36,837 bases of DNA from JAGOQQ01 sp031973235 (GCA_031973235.1 DALYDM010000006.1:1-36837); one strand, 5' to 3'. Shown: positions 12,465 to 21,491, counted from the stretch's first letter. Numbers and translations are program-made. Notes: a model not told the origin generated them from the letters alone.

Positions 12465-13163
12465 ATGATGATAGATTTTGGAGAGTTAGAAGAAAAAATG
12501 AAAATTGTGTTTAATGATAAACATTTGCTCAAGCAAGCGTTTGTTCATCGTTCATATATAAATGAAAATCCGAGCAATGGTTTTGAACACAATGAACGCC
12601 TTGAATTTCTAGGTGACGCAGTACTCGAACTTTCAGTTACAGATTTTTTGTATAAAAAGTTTCCAACTCGAAATGAAGGGGAGCTCACTGCATACAGATC
12701 AGCACTTGTGAATGCAGTAATTATTTCTGAAGTGGCACTTGAACTTGGGATGAATGAATTTTTGCTTTTGTCGAAAGGTGAAGCAAAAGATATGGGTAAG
12801 GCGAGGCAGTATATTCTTGCAAATACATATGAAGCGTATGTTGGTGCGGTATACCTCGATCAGGGCTATGAGGTTGCGGACAGATTTATCAAACATACAC
12901 TGTTGCCTCGAGTTGATGAAATTGTTGCAAAAAAACTTTGGCGAGATGCCAAAAGTCTCATACAAGAAAAAGCGCAAGAACATGTAGGTGTCACACCGTC
13001 ATACAAAGTCATTTCTCAGTCTGGACCAGATCATGATAAGAGATTTAATGTTGGAATATATTTTGATGGAGAGATCATTGCATCAGGAAAAGGAAAATCG
13101 AAACAAGAAGCTGAACAAGCAGCAGCTCGTGAAGCATTGGAGAAGAATGATTGGAATGATTAG
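12465..13163 (+). CDS. rnc: Ribonuclease III
   Basis: 232 residues. Cuts double-stranded RNA in rRNA processing and mRNA decay. The signature NERLEFLGDAVLE spans 43-55, with the second acidic cluster ANTYEAYVGAVYLD in the RNase III domain. A double-stranded-RNA-binding domain follows (about 155-228): SLIQEKAQEHVGVTPSYKV, and GKGKSKQEAEQAAAREALE. Two ATGs occur in tandem at the start; either may be used. No Shine-Dalgarno sequence. It ends at a terminator. Confidence 0.95.
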   Translation: MMIDFGELEEKMKIVFNDKHLLKQAFVHRSYINENPSNGFEHNERLEFLGDAVLELSVTDFLYKKFPTRNEGELTAYRSALVNAVIISEVALELGMNEFLLLSKGEAKDMGKARQYILANTYEAYVGAVYLDQGYEVADRFIKHTLLPRVDEIVAKKLWRDAKSLIQEKAQEHVGVTPSYKVISQSGPDHDKRFNVGIYFDGEIIASGKGKSKQEAEQAAAREALEKNDWND

Positions 13164-13214
13164 TTTTTAACGCAGCCCAGGGAACACTTTGCAATGTATT
13201 AATGTAAAGCTTTT

Positions 13215-13246
13215 AAAATAGCATTAAAAATGCTATTTTATTTTTT
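13215..13246 (+). terminator. Terminator after rnc
   Basis: AAAATAGCAT (13215-13224) pairs with ATGCTATTTT (13230-13239); a T run follows. Confidence 0.85.
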
Positions 13247-13315
13247 ACTAAATTGGAAATTGAGGTGAGTTTACCAACTAGAAAGTTTTGCAATTTTACA
13301 GTAAAATAGTAGCAC

Positions 13316-15571
13316 ATGCTTAAAAGTCTAGAGATTGCCGGATTTAAATCATTTGCAAAGAAATCAAAACTTGATTTCACTTCTTCGGTGACAGCAATTG
13401 TGGGACCAAACGGTTCAGGAAAGTCTAATGTTGTTGAAGCGATTCGATTTGTACTCGGTGAGCAATCAATGAAATCACTTCGAGGAAAAAGTGGTTCAGA
13501 TTTGATATTTAAAGGATCAAAGGTTCTTGCGAAGCTCTCTCGTGCATCTGTTTCAATTGTGTTCGATAATAAAAAAAGAATTTTTTCTGAAGGGCAACTC
13601 GGAGATAGTATCAAACTTGATTTTGATGAAATTGTTATTTCGCGAGAAGTCTATGCAGACGGAGCAAACAAATATCTTGTAAATGGAAGTGAGGTTCGAC
13701 TCAAGGATGTACTTGAAATTCTTTCACGTGTACATATTGGATCGTCTGGGCATCATATTATTTCTCAGGGTGAAGCAGATCGAATTCTCTCTGCGTCTTC
13801 AAAAGACAGAAGACAAATGGTAGAAGATGCACTTGGACTCAAGGTGTATCAATACAGACTTAAGGAAAGTGAACGTAAACTCGAACGCACACGCGCCAAC
13901 ATAAAAGAAGTTGGTTTGTTGAGACGTGAGATCGCTCCGCATATTGTGTATCTCAAGAAACAAGTCGAGAAAATTGAAAAAGCTGAATCAATGCGCAGTG
14001 AACTTGAGGCATTGTATGGTGAGTATTTGAAGCGAGAAGAAGAGTCACTCAAACGTACAAAAAATGAATTGGTAGAAAATGAAAATGCACTTAAGGTAAA
14101 ACTTGATGATTTTGATAGTGCACTTTCTGGTGTGAGTGAGACAAATTCAACTGCGTCTCATGACCAAGAAAATCAAAACAGAGAAGAAAAGAGTAGGACA
14201 CTTGACTCAATCCGTCGCTCCATAGACGAACTCACACGAAAGCTCGGACGACTTGAGGGAATGATAGAAATGAAAGAGAGTGAATCATTGAAACCAAAAA
14301 TTAATGAACACCAAGAATCCTTTGTGGGGGGAAGAGCAGATGTGCTGAGACTTATAGAAGATATCGAACGATCATTATCTGACACAAGCTTGCATACAAC
14401 AGAGGTGCTTATCTCGACACTAAGATCACTAAAAGATTCACTCAAAAAAATCATTCACGAAGAGTCGGCAGTAGAAAATCAAGAGTCTTCACATACCCAG
14501 CCCGATGTGTTAGATGAACTTCGAGCTTCGCACGAGAGTATCTCAAAAGAGATTTCAATGCTTGCACAGAAAGAAAAGGTTGTGGTGTCTGAAATTGCCG
14601 AGATAGATATAAAATTGCGAGAACAGTCCGAGAAGAATCGTGAGCAAGATCGAGCACGATATGAAATCATGATGAAAAAGAATGAGCTTATGTCGGAAAA
14701 GACATTGCTTACTGTTCGAAGGGAACAATTGGATGCACGTGAGCAACGTTTTGTAGAAGAGGTTCGTGAGGCATCGGTGCTTATTGGACAGAGTATTCTT
14801 TCATATAAAAATTTGGAAGTTTCATCTGATGATACTGATACACTTCAAGAAGAAAGAAGAAGAAAGATTGAGCGAATTAAAATCAAACTTGAAGATGTCG
14901 GTGCAGGGGGCGGAGGAGATGTGATAACTGAATACAAGGATGTGACAGAGCGGGATGCTTTTTTGGCAAAGGAGGTGGATGATCTCACTCAAAGCATGGA
15001 TTCACTTGAGTCACTGATTCGCGAACTCAAAGAAAAACTCGATCATGAATTCAAAGAAGGAATTGATAAAATCAACAAAGAATTCCAAACATTCTTCTCT
15101 GTGATGTTTGGCGGCGGAACTGCATTTCTTTCACTTGTTGCTGAGCCAAAGAAAAAAAAGAAGGGCGAGGAAGAGGAGGAAATAAGTGATGTGGAAGCAG
15201 AAGAAGAGGTGTTTGAACATGGAATTGATATAAATGTCTCACTTCCTCAGAAGAAAGTGAAAGAACTCTCAATGCTCTCAGGTGGAGAAAGATCACTGAC
15301 GTCGATCGCACTTCTTTTTGCAATCACACAGGTCAACCCACCACCATTTCTCGTACTCGACGAAACAGACGCAGCACTCGATGAGGCAAACTCAAGACGA
15401 TATGGAGATATGATTGAAAGACTTTCAGAATTCTCACAGCTTCTCGTGGTCACTCACAATCGTGAGACAATGTCTCGGGCAGATGTGCTCTACGGTGTCA
15501 CAGTGGGTGCAGATGGAGGATCAAAGCTTCTTTCTATACAGTTTGATGAAGCGGTAAAAGTGGCGAAGTAG
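13316..15571 (+). CDS. smc: Short SMC-like chromosome segregation ATPase without visible hinge
   Basis: 751 residues. ABC-ATPase head halves sit at both ends: Walker A GPNGSGKSN at 30-38, the N-terminal SMC signature VLGEQSMKSLRGK, and at the C-terminus LSGGERSLTS (654-663), Walker B FLVLDETDAALDE (678-690) and VTHNRETM. Between them lie heptad coiled-coil stretches broken by low-complexity acidic and Ser/Asn-rich segments. The globular hinge of canonical SMC (about 150 residues, glycine-rich) is not recognisable, and the protein is about 400 residues short. The Lys/Glu-rich KKKKKGEEEEE insert precedes the signature. It likely dimerises through the coiled coils or heads and organises or repairs DNA. 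scpA/B are not in the window. Confidence 0.85.
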   Translation: MLKSLEIAGFKSFAKKSKLDFTSSVTAIVGPNGSGKSNVVEAIRFVLGEQSMKSLRGKSGSDLIFKGSKVLAKLSRASVSIVFDNKKRIFSEGQLGDSIKLDFDEIVISREVYADGANKYLVNGSEVRLKDVLEILSRVHIGSSGHHIISQGEADRILSASSKDRRQMVEDALGLKVYQYRLKESERKLERTRANIKEVGLLRREIAPHIVYLKKQVEKIEKAESMRSELEALYGEYLKREEESLKRTKNELVENENALKVKLDDFDSALSGVSETNSTASHDQENQNREEKSRTLDSIRRSIDELTRKLGRLEGMIEMKESESLKPKINEHQESFVGGRADVLRLIEDIERSLSDTSLHTTEVLISTLRSLKDSLKKIIHEESAVENQESSHTQPDVLDELRASHESISKEISMLAQKEKVVVSEIAEIDIKLREQSEKNREQDRARYEIMMKKNELMSEKTLLTVRREQLDAREQRFVEEVREASVLIGQSILSYKNLEVSSDDTDTLQEERRRKIERIKIKLEDVGAGGGGDVITEYKDVTERDAFLAKEVDDLTQSMDSLESLIRELKEKLDHEFKEGIDKINKEFQTFFSVMFGGGTAFLSLVAEPKKKKKGEEEEEISDVEAEEEVFEHGIDINVSLPQKKVKELSMLSGGERSLTSIALLFAITQVNPPPFLVLDETDAALDEANSRRYGDMIERLSEFSQLLVVTHNRETMSRADVLYGVTVGADGGSKLLSIQFDEAVKVAK

Positions 15572-15584
15572 TATAAAGATAGAA

Positions 15585-15627
15585 AAATACAACAGAGCGA
15601 TGGCTAAGCCATCGCTCTGTTGTATTT
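15585..15627. terminator. Perfect 20-bp terminator after smc
   Basis: 15585-15604 pairs with 15608-15627 around TAA; core CAACAGAGCGATGGC. A and T runs flank both sides. Confidence 0.95.
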
Positions 15628-15680
15628 GTTCCACCAATCTTCAAACAATCCATATAATCAAATCACACAAATTACTATAT

Positions 15681-15708
15681 TTGACAAATCTAGTATATTT
15701 GTTATAAT
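15681..15708 (+). promoter_or_regulatory. Strong promoter for the 15735 gene
   Basis: TTGACA (15681-15686), 16 bp, TATAAT (15703-15708). The leader contains ACCTTAAAAAAA, as does the next gene. Confidence 0.85.
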
Positions 15709-15734
15709 ATTATTGGACCTTAAAAAAATAACAA

Positions 15735-15986
15735 ATGGAAAAGATCAAATTATTAGGAATGTGTATTGTTGTATTCATGCTTGCATTTGCAGATTTTGCT
15801 TGGGCAGGTGGTGCTATTAAAACAGACCATGACCCTCTAAGTGTTAGGACTATCGGGCTTATTACCGTAGCCTGTGTTGTATTATTTCTTTCAATTATAG
15901 CTTATTTAAATCGAGGTAAGGGACGAGCAAGTGATGTCCCTATTGTAAAGGTTAGGATTGTTTCCGACGATCCTAAAGAAGAGTAA
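15735..15986 (+). CDS. Small membrane protein with signal-like N-terminus
   Basis: 83 residues. A hydrophobic N-terminal segment (5-22) ends ADFAWAGGA, which looks like a signal peptidase site (AWA). A short exported loop follows, then a second helix (about 38-57) and a basic/acidic tail in the cytoplasm. No family recognised. It stands alone with a near-consensus promoter and its own terminator, so it is probably well expressed. Confidence 0.65.
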   Translation: MEKIKLLGMCIVVFMLAFADFAWAGGAIKTDHDPLSVRTIGLITVACVVLFLSIIAYLNRGKGRASDVPIVKVRIVSDDPKEE

Positions 15987-16005
15987 CATTAAGAGCATTA
16001 CATTT

Positions 16006-16033
16006 GTCGTTTGCGCAAGCAAGCGACTTTTTT
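16006..16033 (+). terminator. Terminator after the 15735 gene
   Basis: GTCGTTTGC (16006-16014) and GCAAGCGAC (16019-16027) with a GCAA loop and a T run. Confidence 0.9.
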
Positions 16034-16039
16034 ATTTAC

Positions 16040-16068
16040 TTGACAAATTATGCTATATATGATACAAT
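16040..16068 (+). promoter_or_regulatory. Strong promoter for the 16095 gene
   Basis: TTGACA (16040-16045), 17 bp, TACAAT (16063-16068), starting right after the preceding T run. Confidence 0.8.
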
Positions 16069-16094
16069 ATATACAAACCTTAAAAAAACTTCTT

Positions 16095-16661
16095 ATGAAA
16101 AACAAAATTGAATTACTGGCGATTATCGCAATCCTATTCTTCATGATTATGAATTTCGGCACTGCGAATGCCGAAGAAGTACACGTAAATCGTGATTCTG
16201 TAAGTACAAACGGTGCCGTAAATCAGGTTGTTGTTGTGAATTCTGTACCTGCTCCGGTGTTTAAAAGCAGAACAAGGAGTGTTCCATCTAGTGTGGTGAA
16301 CAACTACTATGATAGACATTGTGATGCTTCATGTGATTTACATGGTCCGGTAGATCCTCCGAATCGATTCATGATTGCACCGGTTACGAATGACAAATTC
16401 GATTACCAAGACATTTGGCTTATCGTTCTCAGTATTTTGTTCGCGCTGGGACTTGGTATCTTTATTGGATATCTGATTTGGAATCGTCGCGGAGAACCAA
16501 CAGGTGTGATCGTTCATTCCTATGGAGGAAGTTCGACATCCACAAGTCATTCAAGGTCTGGTGCCGTTTCCAGGACTGGAAGGAGTGATTCTCCAACACC
16601 TGTTGCACCGGCACCTTCTGCGCCAGCTTCTCCTGCTTCTGTTCAAGAGGATAAGAAGTAA
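16095..16661 (+). CDS. Secreted/membrane protein with Pro-Ala-Ser-rich tail
   Basis: 188 residues from ATG 16095; the frame extends to 16050 but that lies in the promoter. Signal peptide at 1-26 (KNKIELLAIIAILFFMIMNF, then GTANA). The exported part is polar with a Cys pair in DRHCDASCDLHG that could form a disulfide or bind metal. A membrane helix follows (about 106-130, rich in Leu, Ile and Gly), then a Ser/Thr-, Pro- and Ala-rich tail (SGAVSRTGRSDSPTPVAPAP). Type I topology puts the tail in the cytoplasm. No family recognised. Confidence 0.65.
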   Translation: MKNKIELLAIIAILFFMIMNFGTANAEEVHVNRDSVSTNGAVNQVVVVNSVPAPVFKSRTRSVPSSVVNNYYDRHCDASCDLHGPVDPPNRFMIAPVTNDKFDYQDIWLIVLSILFALGLGIFIGYLIWNRRGEPTGVIVHSYGGSSTSTSHSRSGAVSRTGRSDSPTPVAPAPSAPASPASVQEDKK

Positions 16662-16686
16662 AAATAAGTTGTTGTGTTTTGGGTTC

Positions 16687-16719
16687 GAGCCGTTTGTGAA
16701 AGCAAACGGCTCTTTTTTT
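16687..16719 (+). terminator. Terminator after the 16095 gene
   Basis: GAGCCGTTTG (16687-16696) and CAAACGGCTC (16703-16712), then seven T. Confidence 0.95.
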
Positions 16720-16746
16720 GACTATTCTTATCAAGTCCTGTATTCT
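16718..16746 (+). promoter_or_regulatory. Promoter for the 16773 gene
   Basis: TTGACT (16718-16723), 17 bp, TATTCT (16741-16746). The -35 begins in the T run of the upstream terminator. Confidence 0.65.
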
Positions 16747-16772
16747 CGGAGTAAACCAAAAAATAATATCAT

Positions 16773-17330
16773 ATGGACTTATACAAGAAAGATCTCTCGA
16801 AAAATTGGAATATGTTTCGTGCATGCAGTATGGTACTACTTGCAGCTCTGTGTACTGGTTTCTTGATGTATATGTTTAATGATGCATTTAGAAATCCTAG
16901 AAGGGTGAAAAGTATTGAACAATGGAAAAAGGATTTACAATCAGGTCCCGATAGTCGGTATCTTGGTTTAATAAAAAAATCCTTTGCTCTGTCACTTGAG
17001 GATTCTTCCTATTATTCTATGAGTGATTCGGAAGTGGTTGCCATCTTACTGTCTGCACAAATAATTTCAGCGAAGGGGTACGTGCCAAGAGTCGAAGATA
17101 CTCATTCAAAAGTTATTCAAAAATATCGAAGTGGATTTCAAAATGAGTATATTGCGGTTCGTATTAAAGACCGGTATGTACTTGTAGCAGATAGAGATTA
17201 TATTCCTGTCTGGGGAACACGTCCGTTTGAGTATAATATTGTTCCAAGCCCTAATCTTAAAGCAGTCCGAGTGCCACAGAAAATAACTCTGTGGCATTTT
17301 TATTTTCTCTCTAGTATCCCTGTTGGTTGA
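16773..17330 (+). CDS. Membrane-anchored protein of unknown function
   Basis: 185 residues. One hydrophobic helix (about 14-36, FRACSMVLLAALCTGFLMYM) anchors a soluble domain of about 140 residues that is mixed in character, with no cysteine after the anchor. No family recognised. A hairpin with T run lies before the stop codon (near 17272-17301), so the last 16-18 residues (ITLWHFYFLSSIPVG) may be an artefact of a lost stop. It overlaps the convergent capA gene by about 30 bp. Confidence 0.6.
   Translation: MDLYKKDLSKNWNMFRACSMVLLAALCTGFLMYMFNDAFRNPRRVKSIEQWKKDLQSGPDSRYLGLIKKSFALSLEDSSYYSMSDSEVVAILLSAQIISAKGYVPRVEDTHSKVIQKYRSGFQNEYIAVRIKDRYVLVADRDYIPVWGTRPFEYNIVPSPNLKAVRVPQKITLWHFYFLSSIPVG
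17272..17301 (+). terminator. Terminator inside the 3' end of the 16773 gene
   Basis: TGCCACAGA and TCTGTGGCA flank AAATAAC, then TTTTTA. The polarity suits the plus-strand gene although its stop codon lies about 30 bp further on. Coordinates may be off by one base. Confidence 0.75.
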
Positions 17331-18298
17331 AATTGTTTTGAGAGTGTTGTGTTAAATTTTTTTACGGTGACGGTGTTGTCTCTTGGAGAGAGTGAAAGTT
17401 CCACCGCAAGACCTTTCATTGTTTCAGGACTAAAGTATTGATCAAAAATAAAGTTACCGAGTGAGTATGCAATAAATTTTTCTTTGTACCATTCTGTGGC
17501 TTGTTCTACGTGTGGGTGATGACCAATGATTGCATCTGCGCCGCTATCAATCGCATTGTGTGCAAGTGTGGTCTGTCTTTGATTGTGCTCTTTGTATTCT
17601 TCACCCCAATGGAACGACACCACAAGGAAATCTACTTGAGTTTTTGCATTAGAAACTATTTCAGAAAATCTCGGGTCGCTGGCAAGAAGTATTCCGGGAG
17701 CACTTTCTTTAGCTTCAAGCCATTGTGGTCCCACGTCAGTAAAACCAAGAAATCCAATTTTTTTTCCACGAATATTAATGATTGTCGGTGTTTCTGCATC
17801 TAGTTTTGTCATGCCTGCTCCTGTAAACTTGATACCATTTTCTGCTAGATGAGTGAGTGTGTCTTTGAATGCGGTCAGTGTCCAGTCTCCCATATGGTTA
17901 TTTGCAGAAGACACTATATCAAATCCTGCTGTATGTAGCGCCAAAGCGACGCGTGGTTCAAATCGAAAAGAGTATTTACTACCAACATTCTTACCATTTT
18001 CTGAAATTGGACCTTCGAGATTCAGAAATGCAATATCGTAGTTTTTTATTTCTGGAAGATTCACAAAAAGCTGATTGAAATCATCATTAAAATTTTTTTT
18101 TACTGAGTTTTCGACTCCGCGGTCAAACATGCCGTCACCAAAAAATATCATTGAGATAGGGAGTTCTTTCGTCACAACTTCCTCTTTGTGTGTATCTTCT
18201 GTTGGTTGTGAATAATTCAGTGTGTCAGGGAAAAAAGCTAACGAAGCGAGTATTGTTACCGCACAGATGAGAAAGGTTATTAGAAAACTTTTTTTCAT
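17300..18298 (-). CDS. CapA-family (PGA_cap) exported protein
   Basis: 332 residues. N-terminal signal anchor (4-24). The calcineurin-like CapA fold is shown by FGDGMFDRG at 53-61, LNLEGPI at 92-98, SANNHMGDW at 131-139, GFLGFTDVG, VSFHWGEEY and GHHPHVEQ at 259-266, then AYSLGNFIFDQ. Family members are metal-dependent and linked to poly-gamma-glutamate or other surface polymers. The metal-binding Asp, Asn and His residues are present. No capB or capC is near, so the polymer is unknown. It follows its paralogue after a 6-nt gap. Confidence 0.85.
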   Translation of the reverse strand: MKKSFLITFLICAVTILASLAFFPDTLNYSQPTEDTHKEEVVTKELPISMIFFGDGMFDRGVENSVKKNFNDDFNQLFVNLPEIKNYDIAFLNLEGPISENGKNVGSKYSFRFEPRVALALHTAGFDIVSSANNHMGDWTLTAFKDTLTHLAENGIKFTGAGMTKLDAETPTIINIRGKKIGFLGFTDVGPQWLEAKESAPGILLASDPRFSEIVSNAKTQVDFLVVSFHWGEEYKEHNQRQTTLAHNAIDSGADAIIGHHPHVEQATEWYKEKFIAYSLGNFIFDQYFSPETMKGLAVELSLSPRDNTVTVKKFNTTLSKQFQPTGILERK

Positions 18299-18304
18299 AC
18301 GTGA

Positions 18305-19450
18305 TTAGTTTGCAGGAATAAAAATATTTCCCTCGTTATCTATGTGAATACCAGAATACGAAAAATCTTCAACTGATAAGGCACGTATCATTTTAATTGC
18401 GGTTTTGTTTGGGTCGAGTATAGGTGTTCCGTTTTGCAAGATTTGAATTGGAATAAGTGTTCCGCTTTCGAATTCTCCATCAGGCGATAGGTTCGCATGA
18501 AGAATTGCCGAAATTCCAAGAATATCTTTCTGGCTAATTGTTTTTGATCCAGAAAATGCAAAATTTCCTAGTGAATAGGCAATGAGTCGTTGTTTGTAAA
18601 TTTCCATTCCACGCAACACATGAGGACCTGATCCAAGAATTATATCTGCACCTTCGTCGATTGCTCGACGTGCCATCATTCTTACATCTCCACGATTTTC
18701 TCCCATATACCATTCTGTTGAATCAGGTGTGTGAGAATAATCTCTTCCTTCTGCGCCACCATGAAATGTTACTACAATAATGTCAGAATTTTTTCGCGCT
18801 TCCTTTATGTGATTTATCAAATCATCTGTTTCAATAATTGAAGGTGACCAAAAATATGATGATGCACCTACAAATGCCACAGTGCCTTGTGATGTTTCTT
18901 TGTATCGAATATCATCTTTTGCTCCAACTGCGAGCATTTGATTCAGAGTGATGAGTCGTTTTGTTTCTTCAAAGCCTTCTTGTCCGTAGTCATATGCATG
19001 ATTGTTGGCTAGAGAGAGTGCGTCAAATCCACCATCTTTTATTTCACTGAGAAATGTTTCTGATCCAGAAAAGAGGTAGCATCCAGGAAGTGATTCATCG
19101 CACTTTGGTGTTCCCATCATTGAGAATGTTCCTTCGAGGTTTCCGATCATGATATCAGGTGATTCTAGAAACGGTGAGACTTGTGAGAAAAAATTTTCAA
19201 TCATGAATTCATTTTCTTTATGCGCAGGTGCAATGTCTCCCACGAATCCAAGCGTAAGGATGTTGTCTTCTTTTTCTCCAAGTACAATAGCATCTTGTTC
19301 TTTGTTTGAATGTTGATTTACTGATGCGACTTGTTCTGGTCCAAGTGCGCCCTTAAGTGCAAGTGCAATATGCGACATAAAAAACCCTGATACCATTACA
19401 AGTACCACGAAAAATCCATTCCGTATTAAGTTTTTTAGTTGTGCGTTCAT
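18305..19450 (-). CDS. CapA-family protein, second paralogue
   Basis: 381 residues. Signal anchor at about 13-33. Motifs: GFVGDIAPAHKE, GNLEGTFS, SLANNHAYDYG, VTFHGGAEG and GSGPHVLRGME, then AYSLGNFAFSG. The GHHPH of its neighbour is GSGPH here, with the first His pair lost, so metal binding may differ. C-terminal extension with IDNEGNIFIPAN. The start codon lies 2 nt after the rnr stop, so it is the middle gene of the rnr-capA-capA operon. Divergence within the pair suggests an old duplication. Confidence 0.85.
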   Translation of the reverse strand: MNAQLKNLIRNGFFVVLVMVSGFFMSHIALALKGALGPEQVASVNQHSNKEQDAIVLGEKEDNILTLGFVGDIAPAHKENEFMIENFFSQVSPFLESPDIMIGNLEGTFSMMGTPKCDESLPGCYLFSGSETFLSEIKDGGFDALSLANNHAYDYGQEGFEETKRLITLNQMLAVGAKDDIRYKETSQGTVAFVGASSYFWSPSIIETDDLINHIKEARKNSDIIVVTFHGGAEGRDYSHTPDSTEWYMGENRGDVRMMARRAIDEGADIILGSGPHVLRGMEIYKQRLIAYSLGNFAFSGSKTISQKDILGISAILHANLSPDGEFESGTLIPIQILQNGTPILDPNKTAIKMIRALSVEDFSYSGIHIDNEGNIFIPAN

Positions 19451-19452
19451 TG

Positions 19453-21447
19453 TTATGCAGGAGTGTAGTCAATAATCTGGTGTTCGAGATCAGCATTTGA
19501 GACTTTGATTCTTAGAGCGTCGCCGAGTCGGAATTTCTTTTTACTCTTTTTCCCAACGAGTGTCATGTGTTTTTCGTCAAACTCGTAAAAATCACCCGGA
19601 AGATCTTTGAATCGAATCATGCCTTCGCATTTTGTACGTTTTTCCTCAACATAAAGACCCCACTCAGTAATACCGGTGATGACCCCATCAAAAACTTCTC
19701 CAATGCGGGTAGACATGTATTCAACTTGTTTATACTTTATACTCCCTCGTTCTGCATCAGCAGCTTCTTTTTCTCTTCGAGACGAAAACAGTGAGACATC
19801 CTCGTATTCTTTCCAAGATGTTTTTTTGATTGATTTACCTTTTAGGTATTCATCAAGAAGTCTGTGCACCACCACGTCTGGGTATCGTCGAATAGGAGAG
19901 GTGAAGTGAGTATAGAAAGAAAACGCAAGTCCAAAATGACCAATATTTTTTGTAGAGTAAACTGCCTTGGCCATAGATCGGATTATGAATGAGTGAATCG
20001 TTTCTTTTTCTGGTTTGCCATCGAGTGAATGAATGAGGGTGTTGAGTGCATGAGGTGAGACAGTGCCATTTTTTACTGGTAGTTCATATCCAAGTGACTT
20101 TAGGAAAAACACTAGCGCTTCAATTTTTTCTTTACTTGGCTTGTCGTGAATTCGATACACAAAGACTTTCTCGTCGTCACCTTTTTTGGTTTTGCCGATA
20201 AACTCAGCGACTTTTCTGTTGGCAATCAACATGAATTCTTCAATCATTCTGTTTGTGTCACCTCTGACTTTTCGGTACACATCAATAGGAACTCCTTGTG
20301 CGTCGAGAGTAAAGCGGACTTCGTCTTGATCGAGAGATATCGCACCCATATCAAATCGCTTCTTTGTGAGTTTTTTTGCGATTGAATTTAATGTGTGTAG
20401 TTCTTCAAAATACAAACCTTCACCGTTGTCGAGTATTTCTTGCGCTTCTTCGTAGGTAAATCTCTTGTCTGAGTGGATGATTGTTCGTCCATACCATTCA
20501 TCTTTTATTGCACCGTGTATGTCCATAGTGAATACAGCACTCATTGTGAGTTTGTCAGTGTTTGGATTCAAACTACATAAGTCATTTGAAAGTGCTTCGG
20601 GAAGCATTGGGATCGTGCGATCTACTAGGTATACAGACGTTGCACGCTTGCGAGCTTCTTCATCAAGACGTGTGCCAATTTGAACATAATGAGACACATC
20701 GGCAATGTGAATTCCTATTTCATATGTTCCATCTTTTAAATCTTTGAATGAAAGGGCATCATCAAAATCTTTTGCATCAACTGGATCGATAGTAAAAGTG
20801 GTAATGTGTCGAAAATCTTTTCGTTTTGAAATTTCTTCTTGTGAGATTGGTATTTGAAGTGCATGTGCTTCTTTTACTACATCAGCAGGGAATGTTTCGT
20901 CAAATCCCTTTTCGAGTGCAATTGCAAGCATCTCAGCATTGTTGTCACCTTTTTTCCCGAGGACGTGAGTTATTTCTCCCACAGGGACTGTGTGACGATT
21001 TTCCCATTTTGTAATTACACCAAAAACCTTTTCACCGATTTGTGCGCCGCCAAGTGATTCCTTTGGAATAAGAATATTTGTGTACATCCTATTATCAGCA
21101 GGTACGAGGAAAAACGCACCAGCTTTTTCTTCGAGGATTCCAGAAAAACCAAATTTCCCACGAGAGATAATTCTTGTTACTTCACCACTATAAGGCATTC
21201 CTTTTTTATAAGGGTGGAGTAATATTTCCACTGTGTCTCCATGGAGTCCAGTGTTGAGAAATGTTGATTCAATATCGATTTTTTCGTACTTTTTTAATAA
21301 CTCTGGATCAAGTGGTCTCACAAAGCCTCCACCTTTTCTTGTGACCGTGAGTATTCCTGTGATGTTGTGATTGATAATAAATTTACTTTCTTTTTTCTGA
21401 GAGTTTTTTTCGAAAGGTCTCTTTTTACGAGGAGTGTCTTTGTTCAT
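19453..21447 (-). CDS. rnr: Ribonuclease R / RNB-family exoribonuclease
   Basis: 664 residues. 3'-5' exoribonuclease for structured RNA decay. A Lys/Arg-rich start is followed by cold-shock-like OB folds (GFVRPLDPEL near 41), the RNB catalytic domain with FTIDPVDAKDFDDALS at 218-233 (Asp227, 229 and 230 with Asp221 bind metal), HIADVSHYV, YLVDRTIPMLPEALSNDLCS and the RxxAxxxYS-like RSMAKAVYS, and FTSPIRRYPDVVVHR. A C-terminal S1 domain starts near 583 (GEVFDGVITGITEWGLYVE). It is about 150 residues shorter than E. coli RNase R. First gene of the operon; an extended -10 (TGTTATAAA) lies just upstream. Confidence 0.93.
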   Translation of the reverse strand: MNKDTPRKKRPFEKNSQKKESKFIINHNITGILTVTRKGGGFVRPLDPELLKKYEKIDIESTFLNTGLHGDTVEILLHPYKKGMPYSGEVTRIISRGKFGFSGILEEKAGAFFLVPADNRMYTNILIPKESLGGAQIGEKVFGVITKWENRHTVPVGEITHVLGKKGDNNAEMLAIALEKGFDETFPADVVKEAHALQIPISQEEISKRKDFRHITTFTIDPVDAKDFDDALSFKDLKDGTYEIGIHIADVSHYVQIGTRLDEEARKRATSVYLVDRTIPMLPEALSNDLCSLNPNTDKLTMSAVFTMDIHGAIKDEWYGRTIIHSDKRFTYEEAQEILDNGEGLYFEELHTLNSIAKKLTKKRFDMGAISLDQDEVRFTLDAQGVPIDVYRKVRGDTNRMIEEFMLIANRKVAEFIGKTKKGDDEKVFVYRIHDKPSKEKIEALVFFLKSLGYELPVKNGTVSPHALNTLIHSLDGKPEKETIHSFIIRSMAKAVYSTKNIGHFGLAFSFYTHFTSPIRRYPDVVVHRLLDEYLKGKSIKKTSWKEYEDVSLFSSRREKEAADAERGSIKYKQVEYMSTRIGEVFDGVITGITEWGLYVEEKRTKCEGMIRFKDLPGDFYEFDEKHMTLVGKKSKKKFRLGDALRIKVSNADLEHQIIDYTPA

Positions 21448-21491
21448 TTATGGTATATTTATAACACAAATTGAGGCATTTTGCTAGGCTC

